The notes beneath the pieces were generated by a model. It did not search any database. It was not told where the DNA came from and was given only the letters and a program-made list of their open reading frames with translations. 64,000 nt of DNA from Paenibacillus radicis (ex Xue et al. 2023) (lineage in GTDB: Bacteria; Bacillota; Bacilli; Paenibacillales; NBRC-103111). The DNA is taken from assembly GCF_024722015.1 (NCBI RefSeq), contig NZ_JANQBD010000039.1, positions 1-64,000 on the forward strand, read 5' to 3'. The translations under genes were made by a program, and so were the position numbers. Positions 1 to 8,760 of this stretch are shown here, in pieces (within the stretch, counting starts at the first letter, position 1; every line of letters begins with the position of its first letter).

Positions 1-490
1 CTGTATAAATTCTCACTCTCGTGGCATGGCCGTTTACCTCCACATTATTATGCAATTCATATAGCCAGAAGGGGATATACATTCCTGTCATACCTTTAAT
101 ACGATCTGCGCTCATAAACCCGCCTGGTGTAAGAAGACCGTTTTTGCACCATTTTCGAAAAGCCTTTATCGCCTTATCCTTGCTGATTGAGAAAGGAATG
201 ACCAAGCCCGGAGCCAGCTTCCCGCTCAAACGATCGCCCAGAACAACAGCCGAGTCACAAAAGCTGCAAACGGTTGCCGCCGTTTCCGCTTCAGTGATAA
301 TGACAGCTCCGCAGCTTGTACAGTGGTATTCCTGAACCTCCTCTGGAGAAACTGCTTGCTGGCCAAGAGGATCAGGGAACTGCTCGATATTATCCTTTCT
401 TCCACAGCTATGACATGATAACATCGCCGTCTCCGGGTCAAAGATCATACCGCTGCCACAGTTCGGACATTTATATTCAATAACGTTCAT
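1..490 (-). CDS. TFIIB-type zinc-ribbon protein (3' end beyond window)
   Basis: Reading from an ATG at 490 gives an open frame to the window edge (163 codons visible), so the C-terminus is missing. The N-terminus begins MNVIEYKCPNCGSGMIFD, followed by LSCHSCG and then YHCTSCGAVI and VCSFCDSAVVLGDR. That is at least two CxxC-x(n)-CxxC zinc ribbons. A later stretch, GMYIPFWLYEL, suggests a downstream membrane-associated or beta-rich domain, as in the zinc-ribbon proteins often found beside pspA in Bacillales. It lies 36 bp downstream of pspA on the same strand, so co-transcription is likely. A good Shine-Dalgarno (AGGTGAACAG) precedes the ATG. The role is unknown; a link to envelope stress is inferred only from the neighbour. 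Confidence 0.8.
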   Translation of the reverse strand, partial: MNVIEYKCPNCGSGMIFDPETAMLSCHSCGRKDNIEQFPDPLGQQAVSPEEVQEYHCTSCGAVIITEAETAATVCSFCDSAVVLGDRLSGKLAPGLVIPFSISKDKAIKAFRKWCKNGLLTPGGFMSADRIKGMTGMYIPFWLYELHNNVEVNGHATRVRIYT

Positions 491-526
491 CTGTTCACCT
501 CTATGACATAAGGAATAGCAAAACCT

Positions 527-1225
527 TTATTCCTTTTTTATTTTTGCTTGGAGTGAGGCCAACTCATCCTCAGGCTTGGGAAGACTCGCCGTATTTGCAT
601 GAGCATCCGAATTCTTCTCCAATTGTGCAAGCAGCGTATCCAGATCATCTTCCTTCGTTCCAGCCCTCAGTTCAGCCAATGCCTCAGCTTCATTCAACGC
701 TTGATCGGCCCGTTCCTCCATCGCTCTAAAGGAAGCCTGAACATCTCCAGTGGAGGAGTGACCTGAATTCATCCCCTGCTGCAGCTTTGCAGCGGCTAGC
801 TTCCCTTTAAGCTCTATCCTCCGAGTCTCCAGCTGTCCCAGATCCGATATAAGCTTATCTTGCATTTGTTTCATGTTTGCAGCATTTGTGGAAGCAAGAT
901 CATAAGCCGCCTGCAATTCGGTTAACCTCTCGCCTAACTTCGCTTTCCTCTCCAGGAATTTCAAGGCGTCATCCTCATTGCCCGCTTCTACAGATTTCTC
1001 CGCATATCGCTGCAGCTTCTTGATCTCGGCATTACACTCATCGAGTTGCGTCTGCGCTCTTCGCTCATCAGAGAGCACGGAAGCCGTTTCGGATTTTACC
1101 TTACCCAGGTCGCTGTTCAAGGTCCGCATATATTCATCGATCGTCTTCTCCGGATCATCATTCCGCTCCAGCAAAGAGTTGACATTGACCTTCATAATAT
1201 CCTTTAATCGTGACAAGATTCCCAT
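527..1225 (-). CDS. pspA: PspA/IM30 family phage-shock protein
   Basis: This 232-residue protein starts MGILSRLKDIMKVNVNSLL, the amphipathic N-terminal helix typical of PspA/IM30/LiaH. Long charged helices with coiled-coil character follow (about residues 25-180). Length fits the family (about 220-230). PspA proteins bind stressed cytoplasmic membranes and oligomerise like ESCRT-III to maintain membrane integrity. The zinc-ribbon gene follows on the same strand. Upstream, GCAACC and TGTATTA blocks resemble an extracytoplasmic-function sigma promoter, which would fit envelope-stress control. The family call is secure; the specific stress cannot be read from sequence. Confidence 0.93.
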   Translation of the reverse strand: MGILSRLKDIMKVNVNSLLERNDDPEKTIDEYMRTLNSDLGKVKSETASVLSDERRAQTQLDECNAEIKKLQRYAEKSVEAGNEDDALKFLERKAKLGERLTELQAAYDLASTNAANMKQMQDKLISDLGQLETRRIELKGKLAAAKLQQGMNSGHSSTGDVQASFRAMEERADQALNEAEALAELRAGTKEDDLDTLLAQLEKNSDAHANTASLPKPEDELASLQAKIKKE

Positions 1226-1263
1226 GATACGCCACTCCCTTTCACGTTAATCATTTATTCTAA

Positions 1264-1294
1264 TAATACAATAGTTTCAGGAAGAAGGTTGCAA
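1264..1294 (-). promoter_or_regulatory. Candidate ECF-sigma-like promoter of pspA
   Basis: On the minus strand a TTGCAACC block is followed about 17 bases later by TGTATTA, roughly 40 bp before the pspA start. The AAC core of the first block and GTAT of the second resemble ECF sigma promoters. This is a visual match only. Confidence 0.3.
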
Positions 1295-1404
1295 TGAATT
1301 AGGATAAAAGGTGGATATCGATGCCATGCTCCCTCCACTTCGCTCTGGTCCGCGCAAGACTGAACCCCTTAGCGGAATTCTCCTTCCCCTAAGGTCTCTA
1401 TATT

Positions 1405-1442
1405 GCAAAAAAAGCTTCGACCGATTGGTCGATGCCTTTTTG
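1405..1442. terminator. Bidirectional hairpin terminator beside ssrA remnant 1
   Basis: TCGACC-gatt-GGTCGA is flanked by an A-run on one side and a T-run on the other, so it can terminate in both directions. It sits where the ssrA terminator sits relative to intact ssrA, supporting the idea that this stretch derives from an ssrA 3' region. Confidence 0.7.
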
Positions 1443-1446
1443 CATT

Positions 1447-1545
1447 TTATGGAGACAAGGGAGTCGCCCCCCTATCCGAAGATAACGCCACATAGGCTTC
1501 TACGGGTGTAGTCACAGTTTTGATGTCACCCGAGTAGTTTCCGCC
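1447..1545 (-). repeat. Degenerate ssrA 3'-end remnant 1
   Basis: About 95 bp resembles the 3' end of the intact ssrA (14651-14750). Shared blocks are tatggagac, gaagataacgccaca, gggtgtagtcac and gatgtcacccgagta. The acceptor/T-arm part is mutated, so it is not functional. Similarity extends past the RNA end: a segment with ggtccg and gactgaacccc and a terminator follow in both places. It marks the distal end of the accessory zone. Confidence 0.85.
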
Positions 1546-1554
1546 CATCACACC

Positions 1555-2733
1555 TCACTGGCCGCAGCATTTCTTATACTTCTTACCGCTCCCGCATGGG
1601 CAGGGCTCATTCCTCCCCACCTTAATAGACACTGCTTGCTGGTCAAGATATATAATATTGTTATTCTTTGTTGTCTGATTGGAGCTCGAACCTAGTTCGG
1701 CAGGTGTATGTCCACGATTGGACCAAATCCTAGTATGATTATAGACATCTATAATCAGCGGTATAATCGCCTGCAGTTGCTCCATTGTATTGAAACGAAT
1801 ATTCCTTCTCTCAAACTCATCCACGATTGCGTCTATCGGCTCTTCCATAGAGCACATAAGCTGAATATCTTCCACAAGGGATTCTGCAAGCCATTTATCC
1901 TTGCATAGGTGCTGTGAAATATATTTATGCAAGCTGGCCAACTGAGGAGTCTTTTCGAAATAATCCGACTCTGCGTACTTTAGAAACTCACGCTTGTCTG
2001 GAATATAGTAAGGTTTATACTTAACATCCTCAAGAAGTGCATCTTTATCCTCTCGATCATCATAATCAAAATAATCACTGATGACATCGCCGCGTTCCAA
2101 GTACCATGTTCGACCCCTGCTTGAAATCTTTACGTAAACACTATAAAACTCGTTCACAGTCAGTTCATACTTATTTTGTGAATTGAAAATTTCGATGATC
2201 TTGTCCTGGGGACAGATCCCATATAAATTAGCCGATGCATTGATATACTGTGAAACTAACTGTAAACGGTCACGGTCTTCAAGGAAAGCTTTCTGAGGTA
2301 GGCTATGATACGCTTCCTTGATCTCCTCAGGAATTAAGAAGTACATCTTCTCCTCATTATAAAAGGAATAAAGCAAGCCTTTCCCCATCAAAAACAAATA
2401 TATCTCTGGATACAGTGTGTCATCCTGGACATAAGGAGCCTCTAGAAGCCTATTTATTAATTCCCAATCCTTAGTTTCTGCAATTAATAAGGCAGCTCTC
2501 ACTACATTGACATTCATAAGATGCTGATAAAGCGCATCTGCAAGGTCCTGCTTCTTCATCTTGGATCGACCTGGAAGCTCGTAACTGGAAGCAAGTAAAC
2601 TTAATCGCTCCTTTGTAAGGATTTGAAGATTATCCTTCAGCTTTGTTCTGACTTCGCCTTTTATCGCATATTGGATGTTCAACTCTCCTAGCCTTTTTGA
2701 AAAATCCATCCTCATTTCCCTTCTTCTATTCAT
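1555..2733 (-). CDS. SEC-C zinc-binding motif protein
   Basis: The C-terminus ends VGRNEPCPCGSGKKYKKCC, a canonical SEC-C motif (CPCGSGKKYKKCC) that binds one zinc, as in SecA tails and many accessory proteins. The preceding ~370 residues are charged and mostly helical, with no other motif I recognise. The frame opens at 2733, but the AGAAGAAGGG likely to act as ribosome-binding site lies inside it, so the start is probably the Met at 2715 or 2709 (MDFSKRLGELN). It is 10 bp downstream of a small hypothetical gene and within the ssrA-bounded accessory zone. Proteins of this architecture are scattered in Firmicutes islands without assigned function. Only the SEC-C motif is certain. Confidence 0.8.
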   Translation of the reverse strand: MNRRREMRMDFSKRLGELNIQYAIKGEVRTKLKDNLQILTKERLSLLASSYELPGRSKMKKQDLADALYQHLMNVNVVRAALLIAETKDWELINRLLEAPYVQDDTLYPEIYLFLMGKGLLYSFYNEEKMYFLIPEEIKEAYHSLPQKAFLEDRDRLQLVSQYINASANLYGICPQDKIIEIFNSQNKYELTVNEFYSVYVKISSRGRTWYLERGDVISDYFDYDDREDKDALLEDVKYKPYYIPDKREFLKYAESDYFEKTPQLASLHKYISQHLCKDKWLAESLVEDIQLMCSMEEPIDAIVDEFERRNIRFNTMEQLQAIIPLIIDVYNHTRIWSNRGHTPAELGSSSNQTTKNNNIIYLDQQAVSIKVGRNEPCPCGSGKKYKKCCGQ

Positions 2734-2742
2734 TTGATATGG

Positions 2743-2940
2743 CTATATTACTGATCCAGTATCTAAGAGTACATTTTTAATATGAAGTTTTCGTCCATCA
2801 AAAGCATCCACCGAGTCCTCGTATCGATCAATGACAGTAACCGAATCAATGCAGCGAAGTCCGTCCTCGGAATAAGCTTCTGCAGCTTCAAATACAACCC
2901 AATCATCGGGAAATTTTTGTCGCACTTCTTCCCATTGCAT
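2743..2940 (-). CDS. Small hypothetical protein, possibly truncated
   Basis: The 65-codon product starts MQWEEVRQKFPDDWVVFEA. It resembles a small Firmicutes family of about 100 residues that begins M-x-W-x-E-[IV]-R-x-x-[FY]-P, from memory. The expected C-terminal half is absent: the frame runs into a stop just before the SEC-C gene, suggesting truncation by a rearrangement. An AGGTGGCGAG Shine-Dalgarno precedes the ATG. It may be expressed with the SEC-C gene (10 bp gap). Function unknown. Confidence 0.55.
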   Translation of the reverse strand: MQWEEVRQKFPDDWVVFEAAEAYSEDGLRCIDSVTVIDRYEDSVDAFDGRKLHIKNVLLDTGSVI

Positions 2941-2948
2941 CTCGCCAC

Positions 2949-3312
2949 CTCCAGTTAAATCTGTCCACTCTATTATATCATAAATAAAATCCGATCAAAC
3001 AACGTCCGACAGGCCTATTCCACTAACACCGACTCGAACCTCTTCCCCTAAAAGTGCCTTAAACCCTTGATGGGAAAGGGGTTCAGGATTCTGAGAAGAG
3101 CATCGAAATCCCGATTAACCTAACAACGAAGCAGATTGCAGCGGTAAACTTCGATGCCATGCTCGTCCACACGAACGCACAAATACGGGCATTCCCTGAC
3201 CGCTCCCTGAGCACGGAAATGAACCCATGGGGTTCACCTCTGTTTATGATCAAATACAAAGGGATGGTTTTATCACCCGAAAATTAGTTAATCGACATGC
3301 ATGGCACAACCA
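2949..3312. other. Intergenic stretch without a recognised gene
   Basis: No convincing open frame with a ribosome-binding site. There is a short palindrome (GAACCC-atg-GGGTTC, near 3223) and a gaacc/ggggttc segment faintly like the region downstream of ssrA, possibly a very decayed remnant. Nothing else is supportable. Confidence 0.5.
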
Positions 3313-3350
3313 AAATAAGCAGCTGACTCCTCAAAGTCAGCTGCTTATTT
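3313..3350 (-). terminator. Terminator of the GH28/SLH gene
   Basis: A perfect 15-bp inverted repeat (AAATAAGCAGCTGAC / GTCAGCTGCTTATTT) with an 8-base loop lies just downstream of the stop codon at 3366 on the minus strand. The U-tract is short, but stem length and position fit a transcript end. Confidence 0.8.
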
Positions 3351-3365
3351 GTATTTATTGATATT

Positions 3366-6300
3366 TTATTTTACAACTTTTTCAATGAACCTTTGGATGA
3401 TAGTCGATGATTGTGCTCTAGTTGCAGTATCTGTCGGAGCAAGAATATTATTTTCATAGCCGCTGATTAACCCTGAGCCTATTGCCCATTCCATAGGTCC
3501 TTTAGCCCAGCTTGATAATTTATTTCCGTCAGTAAAGGCATCCACGTTCTTGGTACTAGAAATGTCATATCCTTTATGCTTTGCATAATTGTACAGTATA
3601 GTGCATAGTTGTTCTCTTGATATGTCATCATTCGGTCCGAAGAGCCCATTTCCATAGCCACTTACAACGGTGTTTGATGAAGCCCAAGCAACGGCACCAC
3701 TATACCATGTGTCTGTCTTAACATCCGTAAAGCTGCTTTCCAATGCTGACGGATTGCCTTCTAGTCTATAAAGAATAGTCACTAACATGGCTCTAGTGAT
3801 ATTTTGAGTTGGGCTGAAGCTGTTTTCGGATGTTCCTACCATAAGCCCTTTTTCACTCATAAATTTTATACCTTTATAGGACCAATCATCTTCCCTTACA
3901 TCGGTGAATTTTTTAGAATCTGAAGTCCCCGGAACTTGAACTTCTTTGTCTCCATCTTTGGCTTGTTCTTTCTTATTAAATGCAGGCTCAACTTTAGCCC
4001 CGCCTTCAGGCATGATAAAGCTATAGGTACCATCTGCATTTTTAGTGATGTTTACTTCCTTACCATTTTGATCGAATACCTTAATAGCATCCAACTTATA
4101 ACCTTCATTTGGCGTGACGGTAATAGTTACCTTGCTTCCGGCAGTTGCTTTGGCTATGTCATAAGAAACCGAACCGTTTGCCGCCTTGGTACCTTCCGAC
4201 ACGGAATAACTTGTAGAGGCACTGCTACCGCCTCCGCCTCCGCCACTGCTACTTCTACTGCTACCGCTTATGGAAATGCTCAAATTAATGGAGGTGCTTC
4301 CCACATCGTTTGTAGCTTTTACTGTGAAGCTTGCTGTACCTGCTGCAATCGGCGTTCCGCTTATATTGCCTGTCGATGCTTCCAGTGAAAGTCCTACCGG
4401 CAAGCTACCGCTTGCAATGCTCCAGGTTATTGGGGTATCGCCTGTTGCAACTAACTTTTGACTGTAGGCTGCGCCAATTGCGCCACTTGGTAAGTTGCTT
4501 GTGGTAATAGTTGGGGCTACCGGAGTTAATAATGTGCGCGTTACACTTGGCCCATGACCAGTCCATTTTCCAAAAGTCACCTGGTTCCGAGGAAGATCGG
4601 TATTTTTTGTACCAGTAAATCCTGTGGAGCCGCTAAGTCCGCCTGAGCCTGACGCGTATTTTAGAATCTCGCTTCCCGCTTCCACCGAGATTGTATAAGG
4701 AATATTGGGAAGAAGTCCGGCAGTGGAAAGCACATAAGTATTTTGACCCGGTTTAACGGTTGGTTTCGCGGTTACTTGAACTGCTCCACCGTCCACCGGC
4801 ACGCCGTTAATCAAAATGCGGTAGCCGGCAAATCGTGCGGTATCGCCATTGGAATAATCCGTCACGTCTTTTTCGTTCCATGTGATGGTCATATCATCCC
4901 CAATCCGCCTGCCGCCGCTGACGGTAAGCTTGCTGTCGGGAGCCCACGTCGGAATCTGCATTAAGGTGCCCGGAACGGTAGTGATCGTAACCGGACCCCA
5001 CTGAGGCCCTTTCTGTCCAATCCAGTTGACGGCTTTCATCGTGACATCATAGGTCACGCCATCATCCAGCCCCCACAGTGAGTAACCTTGTCGGCTGGAG
5101 TTTTCAAAATAGGCTTTGTACGTTTTGGTAGCATATTTTGAATCTTTCGGAGTTGCCGTTAACTCGTAATAATGCACGCCGTAGACAGCGTCGGTAACGG
5201 CATTCCAAGAGAAATCCTGCCAGGAAATGCCCGTAATGTTTGCAGCTTTAACTTTGAAATTCGGCGATGCAGTCGAGATCGTAGAAGCACCAAGCGTTGC
5301 AGCACCCGTCGTTACCATCGACTCCAGCAGTTTACCATAGGAGGCATTTGCACCTGTCGTCTCCGGTCGGACCGCAACTTTGTAAGAGGTGCTCGGGCGC
5401 AGCGCGATTACCGTGGATTGCGGACCTGACCCCGTACTCGTTACAATCTTTTTTTGCTGATATCCATAGCCATCCAGCATATCAACCAACACGACGTACT
5501 GCGTCGCATTATTGATGGCGGGCCAATTTAAAGTGACATTATAAGTATTGGCCGTCACGGTGAGTGCGCCACTCCCATTCAGCGCATCCGGCTTGCGATC
5601 GGCGGTCCCAGCGCTATTCTCGATCGTGACGTTTTTGCTGTTGGTGGTTGTAATGGCTTTTTGAAGACCTGTAATGTTGCGGAAGGTAACATCCGACAAG
5701 CCATTTATCGCAATCGTACCACCATTTGCTCCTGAGTAAGAAAGGACCTTGATATCCTCGAACGTGAAATTGCGCAGCACTGGGCTTACGGCATAGGCGG
5801 AGCTGCCGTATGTGGTTGTGTTGTTAATCAGCGGTATATTAGTGTTTGACACCGTCATATTGCGTACCAGCACGTTTTCGAACGTCAGCGGCAGATCGCT
5901 TTCCGGACCGAAGGCCGTGCTGGCGTTGCCGTCGCTGTAGGATGTGTCAATCACAATCGTGCTGTTTCCACCGCTCGAATAGTTGACCGCATTGTCGCGC
6001 ACGACAATATTACGGATACCGCCGCCGGTGGTAGCGCCAGACTTCATACGCAAGACGCCGTTACTTCCTGTTTCGCTCGTATTATAGACATTCTCTTCCG
6101 CAACCAGATCACCGATCCAGCCGCCGGTATGGCTGCCCATCGCCAACAGGCCTCCATGGCCGTTTCGAATAAAGTTATTGAAAACGCGGCCCTCTCCGCT
6201 TGCCACTTTGTCGGTCAAATTGCGTACGCTCGTGCCCTGACCGGCTGCAAAGTTGATGACGTCGTCGCCGGTATCCCAAAAGCTGTTCATGACCTTAAGA

Positions 6301-7631
6301 TCAAGGCAGTCACCAAACTCGATACCGTCGCCGTTGTTGGCGTCGAACATCATCGCAACTATTCCGTTAGCAGTAATCTGCTCGGACTGATAGTTGACGA
6401 TTCCGTGGAATGCTGGATTATAGAAGGTCAGTCCCTCGTAATACAGGCCATGCACGCCGCGCGCTACCGTCAGGTTAGGACGGGCATTATACCATTGCGA
6501 GAGTGCTGAATTCGGGGTTTGATCCTGACGCGACTGCCACATCGCATCAGCCGCGAGGATGCCTCTAACTGAGGCGGAATCAGATGCGCTATTATTATCA
6601 ACAGTTGTGTTGCTGCCTCCCTGGTAGTTCGGCAAATTCCAGCGATTTCCGGTTGGATCTGTGAAACTGGGAGATGGATCCACTGTCGTTTTGTTCTGTA
6701 CGACGCTTGCGGTAGTATTTTTCCATCCGTTTCCATCTACTGCGCCCTCGCCAACGATGCGGATGTTCTCTAAGGAGCCAATGTCCGAGGTTACGGCATT
6801 CAAGAGGCCATATGTCCGGATATCCTGTGAATAAGGATATACCAGAAGGCTGCGCGGATAGTGGTCAAATACAGGCGAGCCAAGCAATACAGCCCCTTTT
6901 GCAATTTCGAACGTCATATTGCTGTGCAGAAACAATGAGCCACTAGTATAATACCAAGGCTCCGCATTGTTTCCGTTCCCCTTCAATACAACCTTGCCGC
7001 CTGGAGGGGTGGCGTCGATCGCAGCCTGAATCGCGGCCGTGTTGTCTGCGATATTTTTTATAATCGTTGCATTATTGTTTGCGCCCCGAATTATATAGTC
7101 TCCAGACTTAGAAGTAATATAGGTTGCGCCACGACTGGCGGCGTCTATGACGATAGGTGTAGACGTGGTTGAAAAGATAAGCGGCGCACTAAAATCAGAT
7201 GTTGTCTTGTCGGCGTAAACGGCCCGCACCTTAAATTCATAATTCGTCTTGGGTGCTAGACCGGTCGCCGTATAGGAAAGGATACTGATCCGATGATGCT
7301 GCGTACTCAATTTCCCGTAAAATGCGTCCATATACGTATTGACATAGGAATAATTGTCTTTAAAATTTTCGCTTGCAAAACCGAGACGTTTTCCATCCTG
7401 GTATACCTCATAGTCCACGATTTTTACTGCACTTTTATAATAGTCGTCCGGCTTTTCCCAGGTAAGTACAATTTTTGATTCATCAAAGGCTAATGGAGGT
7501 ACGGATAATTTTTGCGGCGCTCCGGAATAGCTGCCCGCTGCATGAACATGCATTGCTGGAAATAAACCAACTAGCAGAGCCAGTGAGAGGATGAAGCTGC
7601 AAATAATATTAGCTTTCTTCTTCATTTTCAT
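3366..7631 (-). CDS. Secreted GH28 pectinase-like enzyme with SLH anchor
   Basis: This 1421-residue protein has a signal peptide (MKMKKKANIICSFILSLALL, cleavage near AAG at ~32), a fibronectin-III-like domain (~40-155), then a glycoside-hydrolase-28 parallel beta-helix (~165-690). GH28 hallmarks are visible: NNGDG (~432), DTGDD (~456), GHG (~491) and RMK (~528), which supply the catalytic aspartates, the histidine and substrate-binding residues. Fn3-like modules follow (~690-1030), then a cadherin/He_PIG-like Ig fold (~1037-1125), a Ser/Gly linker, a small InlB-type repeat, and three S-layer-homology domains (~1240-1421; TRAMLVTIL, SREQLCTIL, TRAQSSTII). SLH domains bind pyruvylated secondary cell-wall polymer, so the enzyme should be displayed on the cell surface. 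The likely substrate is a polygalacturonan; exo- versus endo-action cannot be told. It stands alone with its own terminator and a cre-like site upstream. Confidence 0.9.
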   Translation of the reverse strand: MKMKKKANIICSFILSLALLVGLFPAMHVHAAGSYSGAPQKLSVPPLAFDESKIVLTWEKPDDYYKSAVKIVDYEVYQDGKRLGFASENFKDNYSYVNTYMDAFYGKLSTQHHRISILSYTATGLAPKTNYEFKVRAVYADKTTSDFSAPLIFSTTSTPIVIDAASRGATYITSKSGDYIIRGANNNATIIKNIADNTAAIQAAIDATPPGGKVVLKGNGNNAEPWYYTSGSLFLHSNMTFEIAKGAVLLGSPVFDHYPRSLLVYPYSQDIRTYGLLNAVTSDIGSLENIRIVGEGAVDGNGWKNTTASVVQNKTTVDPSPSFTDPTGNRWNLPNYQGGSNTTVDNNSASDSASVRGILAADAMWQSRQDQTPNSALSQWYNARPNLTVARGVHGLYYEGLTFYNPAFHGIVNYQSEQITANGIVAMMFDANNGDGIEFGDCLDLKVMNSFWDTGDDVINFAAGQGTSVRNLTDKVASGEGRVFNNFIRNGHGGLLAMGSHTGGWIGDLVAEENVYNTSETGSNGVLRMKSGATTGGGIRNIVVRDNAVNYSSGGNSTIVIDTSYSDGNASTAFGPESDLPLTFENVLVRNMTVSNTNIPLINNTTTYGSSAYAVSPVLRNFTFEDIKVLSYSGANGGTIAINGLSDVTFRNITGLQKAITTTNSKNVTIENSAGTADRKPDALNGSGALTVTANTYNVTLNWPAINNATQYVVLVDMLDGYGYQQKKIVTSTGSGPQSTVIALRPSTSYKVAVRPETTGANASYGKLLESMVTTGAATLGASTISTASPNFKVKAANITGISWQDFSWNAVTDAVYGVHYYELTATPKDSKYATKTYKAYFENSSRQGYSLWGLDDGVTYDVTMKAVNWIGQKGPQWGPVTITTVPGTLMQIPTWAPDSKLTVSGGRRIGDDMTITWNEKDVTDYSNGDTARFAGYRILINGVPVDGGAVQVTAKPTVKPGQNTYVLSTAGLLPNIPYTISVEAGSEILKYASGSGGLSGSTGFTGTKNTDLPRNQVTFGKWTGHGPSVTRTLLTPVAPTITTSNLPSGAIGAAYSQKLVATGDTPITWSIASGSLPVGLSLEASTGNISGTPIAAGTASFTVKATNDVGSTSINLSISISGSSRSSSGGGGGGSSASTSYSVSEGTKAANGSVSYDIAKATAGSKVTITVTPNEGYKLDAIKVFDQNGKEVNITKNADGTYSFIMPEGGAKVEPAFNKKEQAKDGDKEVQVPGTSDSKKFTDVREDDWSYKGIKFMSEKGLMVGTSENSFSPTQNITRAMLVTILYRLEGNPSALESSFTDVKTDTWYSGAVAWASSNTVVSGYGNGLFGPNDDISREQLCTILYNYAKHKGYDISSTKNVDAFTDGNKLSSWAKGPMEWAIGSGLISGYENNILAPTDTATRAQSSTIIQRFIEKVVK

Positions 7632-7779
7632 TTTCTCCTCTTGTTAAAATTGTTAGCTTTATACATTTGCCTTTGAATCTCTCTCCTGTACTGCGAGAAA
7701 GATTAGATCATTTCCCCATATTCCCCTTTCTTAATTCCCCTCTCCTATTTACTTGGATTGCGAGTCATTACAGTCACTA

Positions 7780-7793
7780 TTAAAGCGCTTACA
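7780..7793 (-). promoter_or_regulatory. Candidate CcpA cre site upstream of the pectinase gene
   Basis: The minus-strand sequence TGTAAGCGCTTTAA is close to the catabolite-responsive element consensus TGWAARCGYTWNCW and lies about 150 bp upstream of the start codon. Catabolite repression of a pectin-degrading enzyme would be expected. LacI-family operators look similar, so another repressor is possible. Confidence 0.5.
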
Positions 7794-8018
7794 TTGAATT
7801 TCTGTCAATAGATCGATTTTAACTAATCGCGAAAATAGCGCAGTTGACGGTAAATGTTCGTACCAATTAGGTGTAAAACACTCGATAGGGGAATGAATTC
7901 GTTTTACATTATAGAAGCAAGCAATAGAATCGAAAATCCGTTCTTTAGCTACTTTTCGAATTTAAACTTTCTAAATGCACTAGTTCTTTTTTCAATATGC
8001 GACGAGATAGTTTTCTCT

Positions 8019-8455
8019 ATGTATCTCGCAGGCTATGGTTACAATCAGATCATTCTGGAACAAGCTGATAAAGGCTACAAGTCGCGCTACGATCACCCGA
8101 TCAGCAAGGGCACCTCATATACGATTCTCTAGAATGAGAAGTACACCGGAACATACATTTTCAACCTGACAGATGGAAAAGACGCGGAAGGGAGCGGAAC
8201 AGTAATCGAAAGAAAAAACGATGAGGATGTAATTTGCGTGGAGTGCGGGATGCCCGAGATCATCACTAAGGCGGATTTCCAGCAGGTACAAGTAAAGAGA
8301 TGGATGGCAACAAGCAGGCTCCAGGCTCGTACAAGCAAAGGAAATGTACCTGCTCAGCGGGCTTTGCGTCTGTGGCGCATGCATGAAAAATGTTGGCACT
8401 GCCTATTCCATGATGGGCAAATCCAAAAATAGCGGAAGGAACAAGCACAATATAT
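8019..8455 (+). pseudogene. Broken serine recombinase (C-terminal part only)
   Basis: From 8019 the frame reads MYLAGYGYNQIILEQADKG and then a recombinase-domain segment. It is interrupted by a TAG at 8130-8132 and continues in the same frame with NEKYTGTYIFNL and PEIITKADFQQVQ. Near 8340 it shifts frame to YLLSGLCVCGACMKNVG, the zinc-ribbon region of large serine recombinases. So one premature stop and one frameshift are visible. The N-terminal resolvase catalytic domain, with its nucleophilic serine, is absent: upstream sequence does not match. This is the only integrase trace in the accessory zone. Confidence 0.8.
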
Positions 8456-8760
8456 TCGATGGACTGAAGCGTGGAGTGGTAAATTCACAATTCGCCAGCG
8501 CATGTTGCTTAAGTTATTTAGGGAATCTTCATAGCCAAACCTCCCCACAGTGATGACAAGCCAAATGAACTATTCACCACTTCTGAAAAGTATGCGTCGT
8601 ACTAATGCCAGTGACAGACCGACTCCCTGTGAGGCAACTTAATGCATGGATAAGCTAAACTCATTTATTACTAAAAATTCGTCTTTCAATTTGATGTCTG
8701 CAGGAATTCAGAACAAATGAGTAGTCTAGAAATTGGCGATGAATATGCACACTTTGAATC
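8456..8760. other. Intergenic stretch, no gene seen
   Basis: Lies between the recombinase remnant and the first GNAT-like gene. I find no ribosome-binding site with a credible frame and no strong hairpin; it is probably more decayed mobile DNA. Confidence 0.45.

Noticed and set aside
7854..8132. A 92-codon plus-strand frame as an intact gene
   Set aside because: Only its last third resembles a protein, and that is the interrupted recombinase domain; reported as a pseudogene instead.
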